Assembly: GCA_030685015.1 (NCBI GenBank)
Contig: JAUXWS010000024.1
Location: forward strand, 1-15,855
DNA: 15,855 nt
Reading direction: 5' to 3'
Source of the DNA: a bacterium
GTDB lineage: Bacteria > CAIWAD01
The stretch's first letter is position 1. Each line of letters opens with the position of its first letter. The notes under the pieces are model-generated. The model was not told where the DNA came from. It made no database searches and saw nothing but the letters and a program-made list of their open reading frames with translations. Shown piece by piece: positions 1-7,037 of this stretch. A program made the translations under genes and the position numbers.

Positions 1-1635
1 CAGGTCCAGCGAGTAGGAACCGATGCGGGCCTGCCGCTGCGCCTCCTCCAGCATGCGCGAGGTCTCGCGCAGCTGCTCCACGGCCAGGCGGCGCTCGGTC
101 ACGTCCTGGATGATGCCGTAGGTGCCGATGGTGCGTCCGGCGCTGTCCCGGCGCAGGAAGGTGCGCACGCTGATCCAGCCCTCCGTGCCGTCCCCGAAAC
201 GCACCCGCTGCTCCACCTGATGGGTGAAATCCGGCTGACTGGCCGCCTGGGCCTGGAAATGCTCCCGCTCCACCGCGTCGCTCTCGTCCGGATGGTGGAA
301 GCGGTGCTGGTAATCGACGAGAGGCATCGAGTAGCCGCCCTGGGCCTCCGCCGTGGTGCGCAGCACGGTGTAGAACTGGTCGTTGAAGGCGAAGCGGTCA
401 CCGGCGGGATCGTACTCCCAGTGGCCCAGGCGCGCCATGGCGACGGCGTCGGCCAGGCGGCGCTCGCTGTCGCGCAGGGCCTCCTCGGCCCGCTTCCGTT
501 CGCTGATGTCCTGGGTGATGACGACGATGCGGTCCACCGCCCCCGCCTCATCGGGGATGGCATAGAAGTGCTGGGAGATCCACTCCGCCGAACCGGGGCG
601 GCGGCCCCGCGTGCGCATTTCCGGGATGGCCAGGCGGCCTCCCTCGCGATAGACGCGCCGGATCTCCTCCCACCAGGGCAGGCTGTAGTCGTCCCGCTCG
701 TCCAGGCGCAGGTCCTGGCGCGGACGCGCCATGTCCTCCAGCACGTCCTCGGCCGGAATGGCCCAGATGCGTCGCCAGGCGTCGTTGGCCGAGATGAGCC
801 GCCCATCCCCGCTGCGCACGCTGATGCCCAGCGGGGAGCTTTCCAGCACGGCGCGCATGAAGTGCTCGCTGCGGCGGAGGGATTCCTCGGCCTGGCGCCG
901 GGCGCTGATGTCCAGCGCCACGAAGGTGACACCCTGCTCGGGATGGCGCGCGTTGGCCGGCGTGCTGTTGAGCAGGATGTGGATGAGCGAGCCGTCCTTT
1001 CGCCGCCAGATGGTCTCCACCGTGCCGGTGCCGCACTGCTCGATCTGGCGGTACTTCTCGCGCCCCACCTCCTCGTAAGCATCCTCCGTCGGATAGAGGA
1101 GGCGCGCGCCCTGTCCCAGCAGCTCGTGCCGTTTGTAGCCGACCATGCGGCAGAGCGTCTCGTTGGCCTCGAGGATCACCCGCTCCCGCGTCAGCCCGAT
1201 TCCCACCGGCGCCGCGCGGAAGATGCTGCCCAGCCGCTCCTCGCTGCGGCGCAAGGCGTCCTCGGCGGCTTTGCGGCCACTGATGTCGCGCGCCACGGCC
1301 ACCACCACCGGCCGGTCCTCCCAGAAAGCCGCCGAGAGGCTGACATCCTTGGGGAAGATGGACCCGTCGGCGCGGCGACCCCAGAACTCGAAGCGCTGGG
1401 CCTGTCCCGCCAGGGCGGCGGCCAGCAGGGGACCGAGACCCGCCAGGTCGTTGCGGCCGGGCGCGGCCAGCAGTTCCGGCATGGCGCCGATGATCCGTTC
1501 CCGCGGCAGGCCGTACATCTCCTCGGCGGCGCGGTTGACATAGAGGAAGCGGCCGCTGGTGTCCTGGATGTAGACCGCCTCCGCCAGGCCTTCGAGAATG
1601 CCCTGGTGGACGGCTGCCATGTCACTCCCGCTCAT
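1..1635 (-). CDS. Multi-PAS sensor protein, 3' end beyond the left edge
   Basis: This frame is open from its ATG at 1635 to the left edge (545 codons, no stop), so the C-terminus and any kinase or other output domain are not visible. I see tandem PAS domains at residues about 8-128, 131-252, 255-385 and 390-518, with a fifth starting near 525. Each ends in the usual linker: ARDISGRKAAEDAL, ALDISARRQAEESL, ITQDISERKRAEEAL, IQDVTERRLAVEQL. No signal peptide or membrane segment is present, so it is probably cytoplasmic. The ATG overlaps the TGA of the upstream PAS gene (ATGA), and GGGGAG lies 8 bases before it, which fixes the start and suggests translational coupling. PAS domains sense small ligands, redox state or light, or mediate dimerisation; no ligand can be assigned here. 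It is most likely a PAS histidine kinase, but a diguanylate cyclase or PAS-only protein cannot be excluded. Confidence 0.85.
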   Translation of the reverse strand, partial: MSGSDMAAVHQGILEGLAEAVYIQDTSGRFLYVNRAAEEMYGLPRERIIGAMPELLAAPGRNDLAGLGPLLAAALAGQAQRFEFWGRRADGSIFPKDVSLSAAFWEDRPVVVAVARDISGRKAAEDALRRSEERLGSIFRAAPVGIGLTRERVILEANETLCRMVGYKRHELLGQGARLLYPTEDAYEEVGREKYRQIEQCGTGTVETIWRRKDGSLIHILLNSTPANARHPEQGVTFVALDISARRQAEESLRRSEHFMRAVLESSPLGISVRSGDGRLISANDAWRRIWAIPAEDVLEDMARPRQDLRLDERDDYSLPWWEEIRRVYREGGRLAIPEMRTRGRRPGSAEWISQHFYAIPDEAGAVDRIVVITQDISERKRAEEALRDSERRLADAVAMARLGHWEYDPAGDRFAFNDQFYTVLRTTAEAQGGYSMPLVDYQHRFHHPDESDAVEREHFQAQAASQPDFTHQVEQRVRFGDGTEGWISVRTFLRRDSAGRTIGTYGIIQDVTERRLAVEQLRETSRMLEEAQRQARIGSYSLDL

Positions 1636-4160
1636 GGTTCAAGCTCCCCGCTCTTCGCGGGACCACCCAGTTCGGTGTGTGTTCCCAGCAGGCGCAGGGG
1701 CCGGCCCGCCTCGTCGTGCTCCATCAGGCGGCCCAGGGACAGGATGCGCTTCCAGGCCCCTTCCCTCGTCCGCATGCGCAGGACCAGACGGTGGTCCGTC
1801 CGGACACCGGCCGGGTACTCGCCCAGCACGCGCTCGGCCTCTGCGCGATCTTCCGGGTGGATCAGCCCGCGCCAGCGCTCCGCCGTCCAATGCGTGTCGT
1901 CCGCCTCGTATCCCAGCATCTGCGCGTACTCCGGCGTGACGACCGCCTCGCCGCTGCGCAGGTCGAGGTCGAAGAGCCCTTGGCGGGAAGCGGCCAGGGC
2001 CAGGCGCAGGCGGGCCTCGTTCTCGCGCAGCTCCTGCTCGGCCTTGATCCTGCCGCTCACGTCCAGCGCCAGCACGAGGACGGCGCGGTGCAGGGCGAAC
2101 TCGAGCGGGTGCGAGGAAATCTCGGCCAGAAGCAAGCTCCCGTCCTTGCGCAAATGGCGCCACACGCCGGCGTCATCCAGGCCGGAGGAGCCGCGGGCCA
2201 CGCTCTCGAGCAGGCGGGACACGTCCTCCGGTGGGCGGATGTCCGTGATGCGCATGCCCAGGAACTCGTTGCGGCTCCAGCCATAGGCGGCCACCGCCGC
2301 GTCGTTGACGGCAAGGAAGGCCAGGCTGTCCCGGTCGAAGACCCACATGGGATGCGGATTGGCGTCGAAGAGGAGGCGGTAGCGCTCCTCGCTCTCGCGC
2401 AGGGCCTGCTCCGCCTGCCGACGGGAGGTGATGTCGTGGACGACGGCGATGTGCAGCCCCCCTTCCCCATCCGGGACGCCCAGGGAGGACACCGTCACCT
2501 CCACCCAGACCAGGCGGCCGTCCTTGCGGGCAAGACGCAGGGTCGCCGTGATCTCGCTGGCCTGGCCGGCCAGCACCCGCTCCACGCTCTCCTGCAACGC
2601 GGGTTTCTCTTCCGGCACCAGCAGGCGCTGGTGGTCCAGGCGCTCCAGCTCGGCCCAGGAGTATCCCACCAGTTCGCAGAAACGGGGATTGGCCCATTTA
2701 AGCCGCTGCTCCAGGGCGTGGAAGAGGACGACGCCCACCGAGGCCTGCTCGAAGAGCCCGCGGAAGCGGGCCTCGCTCTCGCGCAGGGCGTCCTCGGCGC
2801 GCCGGCGGGCCGTGATGTCCTGGGAGATGGAGACGACCCGGACCACCCGGCCATCCTCCAGGACCGGGGCCAGGCGGGTGGCATACCAGACGAGGGAATC
2901 AGGGCTGCCCGCTCCCTCCAATTCGTAGTCCCGCGGCTCGCCCGTTGCCACCACCTCGCCGAAGGCCTGCCACAGGATCGGCCTTTGCTCGACCGGGACC
3001 CACAGGTCGAAAGGACGGCCCAGCACTTCCTCCATGCGAAAACCCGGCTGCAGGCGGCTCAGGAAGATGAAACGGCCTTCATGGTCCAGCTCGGCGATGA
3101 AGGCGGGGGCGTTCTCCGTCACGCTGCGCAGGCGCTGGTCACCCAGGCGCCGGGCCTCCTCGGCGACGCGCAGAGCGGTGATGTCCGTCATGACGCTCAA
3201 CCAGCAGGGCTCGCCGTCCAACTCGATGGATTCGGTGGTGCAGAGGGCGTGGCGCAGACCGCCGTCCGGCCGATGCAGGAGCAATTCCTGTCCGTCCAGG
3301 CGGTGTTCGCTCCCCAGCACGCCCTGCAGACGCTGGAACTCCTCGGGGATGAGGACGCCCATTTCCGTGGTGGTGCGGCCCATGATCTCCAGACGGGATC
3401 GGCCGAGCAGCTCGCAGAGGGCGTCATTGACGTGCAACTGGCGTCCCTGCCGGTCGGAGATGCTCATGGCCACGCCGCGGGCGTGGAAGGCTTTGGAGAA
3501 GCGCTCTTCGCTGGCCCGGAGGGCGGCCTCGGCCACCTTGCGCTCGCTGACATCCTGGGCCAGGGCCAGCACCACGGGCCGACCCGACAAGTCCACCCGG
3601 CGCAGGTTGACTTCCGCCCAGAACACACTGCCGTCCTTGCGCCGCGCCAGCCAGTGGAAGGTGGGCTGTTCCCCGGCGGCGGCCCGCTGGATCCAGCTCA
3701 GGGCCGCATTCTCACTCCAGGGGGGAAGATTGGCGCTGATCCGCGCCACGCCCACGCCCCGCAGCTCCTCAGGTTCATAGCCCCAGTCCCGGATGCCGGC
3801 GCTCACATCCAGGATCTCGCCCGTTTCCGGGTCATGGACGAAAATGGCGTCGCCTACCGTGTCAAAAATGGCGCGCAGGCGTCCCTCGCCTTCCAGGGCT
3901 CGCTGCAGCAGCTTCTCCTGGCGCTGGAGGTCGCGGCGGACCATGGCGGTCACCAGCAGGGCGGTGATGGCGACGTAGAACCAGCCCTTCCAGGTCTGCA
4001 GCCAGGAGTAGTGATGGGTGTCAACCACCAGCCAGAGCAGCACCCGGTCGCTGAGGATGATCCAGAGCGACCCGAAGAGGGCGTAGATGACGCCGATGCG
4101 GCCGGCGCGGCCCAGGGTGCCGAACATGAGCCTTCCACTGGTGGTTGATGGCCTTTCCAT
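1632..4160 (-). CDS. Membrane-anchored protein with six PAS domains and no output domain
   Basis: The 842-residue product begins with two membrane segments at about residues 23-46 (IGVIYALFGSLWIILSDRVL) and 58-74. This hairpin is common at the N-terminus of PAS sensor kinases. A short coiled linker follows, then six PAS domains at about 93-213, 217-335, 342-456, 463-585, 589-711 and 715-830. Most are joined by the D(I/V)(T/S)xRxxAExxL connector. The protein stops right after the sixth PAS, with no histidine kinase, GGDEF, EAL or response-regulator domain. The next gene on the same strand, another PAS array, starts inside its stop codon. The two products therefore probably work together, or represent one sensor split in two. 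The start at 4160 has AAGG about 10 bases upstream; Met12 is an alternative. The signal is unknown. The domain assignment is secure; the function is inferred. Confidence 0.88.
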   Translation of the reverse strand: MERPSTTSGRLMFGTLGRAGRIGVIYALFGSLWIILSDRVLLWLVVDTHHYSWLQTWKGWFYVAITALLVTAMVRRDLQRQEKLLQRALEGEGRLRAIFDTVGDAIFVHDPETGEILDVSAGIRDWGYEPEELRGVGVARISANLPPWSENAALSWIQRAAAGEQPTFHWLARRKDGSVFWAEVNLRRVDLSGRPVVLALAQDVSERKVAEAALRASEERFSKAFHARGVAMSISDRQGRQLHVNDALCELLGRSRLEIMGRTTTEMGVLIPEEFQRLQGVLGSEHRLDGQELLLHRPDGGLRHALCTTESIELDGEPCWLSVMTDITALRVAEEARRLGDQRLRSVTENAPAFIAELDHEGRFIFLSRLQPGFRMEEVLGRPFDLWVPVEQRPILWQAFGEVVATGEPRDYELEGAGSPDSLVWYATRLAPVLEDGRVVRVVSISQDITARRRAEDALRESEARFRGLFEQASVGVVLFHALEQRLKWANPRFCELVGYSWAELERLDHQRLLVPEEKPALQESVERVLAGQASEITATLRLARKDGRLVWVEVTVSSLGVPDGEGGLHIAVVHDITSRRQAEQALRESEERYRLLFDANPHPMWVFDRDSLAFLAVNDAAVAAYGWSRNEFLGMRITDIRPPEDVSRLLESVARGSSGLDDAGVWRHLRKDGSLLLAEISSHPLEFALHRAVLVLALDVSGRIKAEQELRENEARLRLALAASRQGLFDLDLRSGEAVVTPEYAQMLGYEADDTHWTAERWRGLIHPEDRAEAERVLGEYPAGVRTDHRLVLRMRTREGAWKRILSLGRLMEHDEAGRPLRLLGTHTELGGPAKSGELEP

Positions 4161-4171
4161 CGGAGGCCATC
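4147..4171 (-). promoter_or_regulatory. Possible start-codon hairpin of the six-PAS gene
   Basis: A perfect 7-bp inverted repeat (GATGGCC/GGCCATC) flanks an 11-base loop. The loop contains the ATG of the membrane PAS gene, and one arm overlaps the region between its ribosome-binding site and the start. Such a fold could modulate initiation. It could also be chance in GC-rich DNA, since one arm lies within coding sequence. Confidence 0.25.
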
Positions 4172-4189
4172 CTTGTCGTTCAATGACTT

Positions 4190-4207
4190 ATCGGCACTTC
4201 GGCCGAT
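4190..4207 (-). terminator. Weak hairpin at the 3' end of the deaminase gene
   Basis: ATCGGC and GCCGAT form a 6-bp stem around a 6-base loop, starting within the stop codon of the deaminase gene. No T-run follows on the minus strand, so intrinsic termination would be weak. The six-PAS gene begins only about 30 bases further on, so read-through from the deaminase gene into the PAS genes is plausible. Confidence 0.25.
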
Positions 4208-5244
4208 CAATCCAAAGGGGACGCCGCCCCGGCAGGCCGGTCCGGCCCAAGGCAGCGGGTCCGCAGGAGGGCCTGCTCCGCATCGGGCAGCCAGCTGATG
4301 GCGATGGCCGATTCCACCAGGGCGCGGATGGCGGCGCGATCCAGGCGGAACAGCTCCATCAGGGCGCCATATTCACCGGCCAGACTGGTGTGGAACATGG
4401 CGGGATCGTCGGTGTTGACGGACAGGCGCGCCCCCAGCTCCAGGTAGCGGCGGATGGGATGCTCCGCCAGCGAGGGGATGACGCCGGTCCGCACGTTGGA
4501 CAAGGGGCACAGCTCCAAGCCCGTGCCACGCCGCACCAGTTCGTCCACCAGGCCCCGGTCCTCCACCGCGCGCGTGGCATGGCCGATGCGGTCCACCTGC
4601 AGAAGTTCAAGGGCCTGCCGCACGCTGTCCGCCCCGGCCGCCTCCCCGGCGTGGCAACTGGTGCGCAGGCCGCGCCGGCGGGCCTCGGCAAAGATCTCCG
4701 TGAACAAGGCGGGGGGGAAGTCCGCCTCGCTGCCCCCCAGCCCGATGCCGATCACGCCCAGATCCGCGCATTCCGCCACCTGGGCCAGGGTGCGGGCGGC
4801 GCGACGGGGACCGAAGTCCCGCACCAGGTCCGGCACGAGAGCCACGCGCAGCTGCGGCACGCGGTCCAGGCCGCGGCGGAGGGCGCCCAGGATCTCCTGC
4901 GGCTCCAACCCGGAGGCGGCGAAGTCCGGCGGTGAACAGAAGGCTTCCACGTACACGTGGCCCTGGGCGGACAGGTGGCGGGCGACGGCCTCGGCGACCA
5001 GCGTGAAGTCCTCCGCCTCCCGCAGGAAGCGGTTCTTCCAGACCCAGGTGTCGATGAAATGGGCGAAGTCCCGGTAGGCGAAACGGGCCTGGAGGGCTTC
5101 CAGGCTGGGCGTGGCCGGGTCGCCGCCGTACTTCTCCGCCAAGGTCCACAGCGTGGGCAGGGGGATGGCCCCTTCCAGGTGAAGGTGTAGCTCCACTTTG
5201 GGCAGGGCCGCCAGCCAGGCCCGGTCGGACTCGTTCAGCTCCAT
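4207..5244 (-). CDS. add: Adenosine deaminase family enzyme
   Basis: This 345-residue metal-dependent hydrolase would deaminate adenosine or a related purine (for example adenosine to inosine plus ammonia) in the cytoplasm. The family motifs are all visible: KVELHLHLEG with zinc-ligand histidines at 20 and 22, CHAGE with His198 and catalytic Glu201, IGHATR with His222, and SVNTDDP with Asp279/Asp280. The length matches the family (about 330-360). The frame is open 16 codons further upstream. I chose the Met at 5244 because AAGGGG precedes it by about 10 bases and homology to the family begins close behind it (LPKVELHLHLEG). Aminodeoxyfutalosine deaminases (menaquinone pathway) and adenine deaminases belong to the same superfamily, and I cannot exclude them from sequence alone. 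The 5' end and upstream spacer are duplicated at 6705-6998. The PAS genes follow on the same strand after 46 bases. Confidence 0.88.
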   Translation of the reverse strand: MELNESDRAWLAALPKVELHLHLEGAIPLPTLWTLAEKYGGDPATPSLEALQARFAYRDFAHFIDTWVWKNRFLREAEDFTLVAEAVARHLSAQGHVYVEAFCSPPDFAASGLEPQEILGALRRGLDRVPQLRVALVPDLVRDFGPRRAARTLAQVAECADLGVIGIGLGGSEADFPPALFTEIFAEARRRGLRTSCHAGEAAGADSVRQALELLQVDRIGHATRAVEDRGLVDELVRRGTGLELCPLSNVRTGVIPSLAEHPIRRYLELGARLSVNTDDPAMFHTSLAGEYGALMELFRLDRAAIRALVESAIAISWLPDAEQALLRTRCLGPDRPAGAASPLD

Positions 5245-5406
5245 GCGGCGCGATCCCCTTGATGTGCCCAGCCTCCCGCCCCCGGCCGCCACGCAGGCCG
5301 CGCCAGGGAAGGACCGATGCGGGCGGGTTGCGGATCAAGCTCCCACTGTGCTCCATGGGACGGCGGCAAGGTGGCAAGGGCGCGGGGCACATCCAGGTCA
5401 GCACAA
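5111..5406. repeat. Direct repeat copy A (deaminase 5' end plus upstream spacer)
   Basis: This block reappears at 6705-6998 in the same orientation. It covers the first 134 bases of the deaminase coding region (on the minus strand) and 162 bases of upstream spacer. By eye the spacer part differs from copy B at only three positions (two substitutions and one inserted C), while the coding part carries small indels and more substitutions. The block has no transposase or terminal inverted repeats. Confidence 0.9.
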
Positions 5407-5513
5407 AGGGATGTCATTCAATGGTCGGAGAAGGACATGACCGCGGCGCCAGATGTCCTCCTTTGCCAGGAATGAACTACGATTGACCAAACAATTCATC
5501 AAGGGAGGGAGTC
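5407..5513. other. Leader region of the cytochrome lipoprotein gene
   Basis: This 107-base stretch lies between repeat copy A and the plus-strand cytochrome gene, and is noticeably less GC-rich than the neighbouring genes. It ends in a strong ribosome-binding site (AAGGGAGGGAG) just before the ATG at 5514. TTGCCA (5463-5468) and TTGACC (5483-5488) resemble -35 elements, but I find no convincing -10 at the right distance, so I do not call a promoter. Confidence 0.4.
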
Positions 5514-6434
5514 ATGAGATCGCATATCGTGATGGCACTGGTCGCTGCGGCGTTCATCGGTTGTTCTGGCGAAGATGGGGCCACCGGGCCACAGGGGCCG
5601 CAAGGGCCAATGGGACCGCAGGGCCCGGCTGGCGAGGATGGAACGGACTGGCCGGGTCCAGTGCCGCAGGCTTATGTCGATGCGGACGGGATCACGGGTG
5701 GTGCAGCCTTCTCGAAATGGTGGACGATTGACGGCGGCGGCAGCGGGACCGCGCCCTCCACCGCGGCCAGCAGTGAGTTCTATCGCTGCAAGTCGTGCCA
5801 TGCCTGGGACGGCTTGGGCAGCGCGGGATCCTACGCAAACCGCACCGGCCAGAGCACGGGCAACCTTGGACGGCCGGACGTGGCCGCCGTGAACCTGCGC
5901 AGCGCGGTGTACGCAGAAAGCTACCAGGAGCTATACAACTTGGTCAGCCATGCGGGCGCGCGGGATATTGATGCCGTGGACAACACGCATCCCGACTACG
6001 CTGACTTTTTGAGCGAAGACCAGATCTGGGATTTGGTCAAGTTCATGCGGGAGGAATGGGTCAATCCCAGCGACTTGTACGACTTGGCCGTGTCAGGCCC
6101 GGCTATGCGTTGGGACTATTCGGTCAATCCGGCCGTTCTGGTGTCCCCCACCTTGACCTACACCAATATTGGCGCGCTGGGCAACGAGAGTAACGGGCAG
6201 ACCCTCTACGCCAGCGCCTGTGCGGTATGTCACGGCATCGACGGCACCCAATTGCCCATTGGTGGCATCAGCGTGGGCCGCTTCATCCGCACCAAGCCTT
6301 ATGAGGCTTGGTTCAAGATCAAGTTCGGTGAGCCCGGAACGGGCATGGCGCCGGGCTTGGTGACGGCCACGTCGGATCTGCAGGACTTGTATGCCGCGTT
6401 GGCAAACACCACCAATTTCCCCGAAATGCCCTGA
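5514..6434 (+). CDS. Lipoprotein with collagen-like stalk and two c-type haem motifs
   Basis: This 306-residue product has a lipoprotein-type signal, MRSHIVMALVAAAFIGC, with Cys17 as the likely lipidated residue. Residues 22-43 are seven Gly-X-Y triplets (GPQGPQGPMGPQGPAG), a collagen-like segment. Two haem-binding motifs follow: CKSCH at 92-96 and CAVCH at 236-240. Met278 in GTGMAPG is a probable axial ligand for the second haem; the partner of the first is unclear (Met178 is a candidate). The C-terminal half resembles a cytochrome c domain (LYASACAVCHGIDG). It is most likely a membrane-tethered, periplasmic or surface dihaem cytochrome for electron transfer. The partner is unknown, and no cytochrome maturation or oxidase genes are nearby. 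The start is set by a strong AAGGGAGGGAG site. A terminator follows. Codon use is less GC-rich than in neighbours, and the gene sits between two direct repeats, which suggests insertion. Confidence 0.85.
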   Translation: MRSHIVMALVAAAFIGCSGEDGATGPQGPQGPMGPQGPAGEDGTDWPGPVPQAYVDADGITGGAAFSKWWTIDGGGSGTAPSTAASSEFYRCKSCHAWDGLGSAGSYANRTGQSTGNLGRPDVAAVNLRSAVYAESYQELYNLVSHAGARDIDAVDNTHPDYADFLSEDQIWDLVKFMREEWVNPSDLYDLAVSGPAMRWDYSVNPAVLVSPTLTYTNIGALGNESNGQTLYASACAVCHGIDGTQLPIGGISVGRFIRTKPYEAWFKIKFGEPGTGMAPGLVTATSDLQDLYAALANTTNFPEMP

Positions 6435-6451
6435 GGCAAGGCCAATCCAGC

Positions 6452-6494
6452 AAAGGCCCACGCAGCTGGTCGCGTGGGCCTTTGTTTGCCTTTT
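6452..6494 (+). terminator. Intrinsic terminator of the cytochrome gene
   Basis: A perfect 12-bp stem (AAAGGCCCACGC / GCGTGGGCCTTT) with an 8-base loop begins 17 bases after the cytochrome stop codon and is followed by a T-rich tail (TTTGTTTGCCTTTT). It fits rho-independent termination of a monocistronic transcript. Confidence 0.85.
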
Positions 6495-6548
6495 GTCGGG
6501 GAAAGATCTTGAGGCAGCGAACCGGAACATGGGTGCGACGGCCGTTGA

Positions 6549-6704
6549 ACGACTGGTGAGCCGATGGACGCGGGGGAGCCGGCCCAGTTCCATGTGCTGC
6601 GTCAGAACCACCCGAACCCCTTCAATCCGGCCGCGACGATCCGCTTCACGCTGGGGGAAACCAGACCCGTCCGCTTGACGGTGTCGGATCTGCGGGGACG
6701 GCGC
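6549..6704 (+). pseudogene. Fragment of a C-terminal sorting (FlgD/T9SS-like) domain
   Basis: The plus-strand frame reads VLRQNHPNPFNPAATIRFTL, then ETRPVRLTVSDLRGRRVAG. This is the start of the conserved C-terminal domain found on many secreted proteins of FCB-group bacteria, where it directs secretion or surface attachment. A stop at 6546-6548 leaves no room for the expected large N-terminal protein. After GRRVA the sequence changes abruptly into repeat copy B, so the second half of the domain is missing too. The frame then runs into unrelated sequence and stops at 6773. It is best read as a gene remnant truncated at both ends. A Met at 6564 exists, but I see no evidence of expression. Confidence 0.75.
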
Positions 6705-6835
6705 GTGGCCGGGTCGCCCGTACTTTTCCACCAGCGACCACAGCGTGGGCAGGGGATGGCTCCTTCCAGGTGAAGGTGCAGCTCCACTTTGGGCAGAGCC
6801 GCCAACCAGGCCCGGTCGGACTCGTTCAGCTCCAT
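6705..6835 (-). pseudogene. Truncated deaminase N-terminus (duplicate of the gene at 4207-5244)
   Basis: From an ATG at 6835 the minus strand encodes MELNESDRAWLAALPKVELH then LHLEGAIP, identical to the intact deaminase. A one-base deletion then shifts the frame (CPRCGRWWKSTG in place of LPTLWTLAEKYG). Homology ends after about 44 codons, at the junction with the sorting-domain fragment. The zinc-binding HxH motif is kept but all later catalytic motifs are missing, so it cannot be an active enzyme. Confidence 0.85.
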
Positions 6836-6998
6836 GCGGCGCGATCCCCCTTGATGTGCCCAGCCTCCCGCCCCCGGCCGCCACGCAGGCCGCGCCAGGG
6901 AGGGACCGATGCGGGCGGGTTGCGGATCAAGCTCCCACAGTGCTCCATGGGACGGCGGCAAGGTGGCAAGGGCGCGGGGCACATCCAGGTCAGCACAA
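6705..6998. repeat. Direct repeat copy B
   Basis: This is the second copy of the block at 5111-5406. Its left boundary falls at a short GTGGCC-type match inside the truncated sorting domain. Its right boundary is at CAGCACAA, beyond which the two copies diverge (AGGGATG versus GCAGAGG). The part matching the deaminase spacer is nearly identical to copy A; the part matching the coding region has a 2-base deletion, a 1-base deletion and several substitutions. Confidence 0.9.
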
Positions 6999-7037
6999 GC
7001 AGAGGCAATCACCGGCAACGGCCAGGATCTTCAACGA

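Noticed and set aside
220-4148. Very long plus-strand open frames opposite the two PAS genes
   Set aside because: The minus-strand frames give clear repeated PAS domains and connectors, while the plus-strand products are low-complexity Ala/Gly/His-rich sequence without motifs. They are shadows caused by high GC.
5235-5417. Small minus-strand frame in the duplicated spacer (CADLDVPRALATLPP...)
   Set aside because: It is open in both copies, but the frame relation to the deaminase differs by the inserted C, one of the two substitutions changes a residue, and there is no convincing start site. Too little to call a gene.
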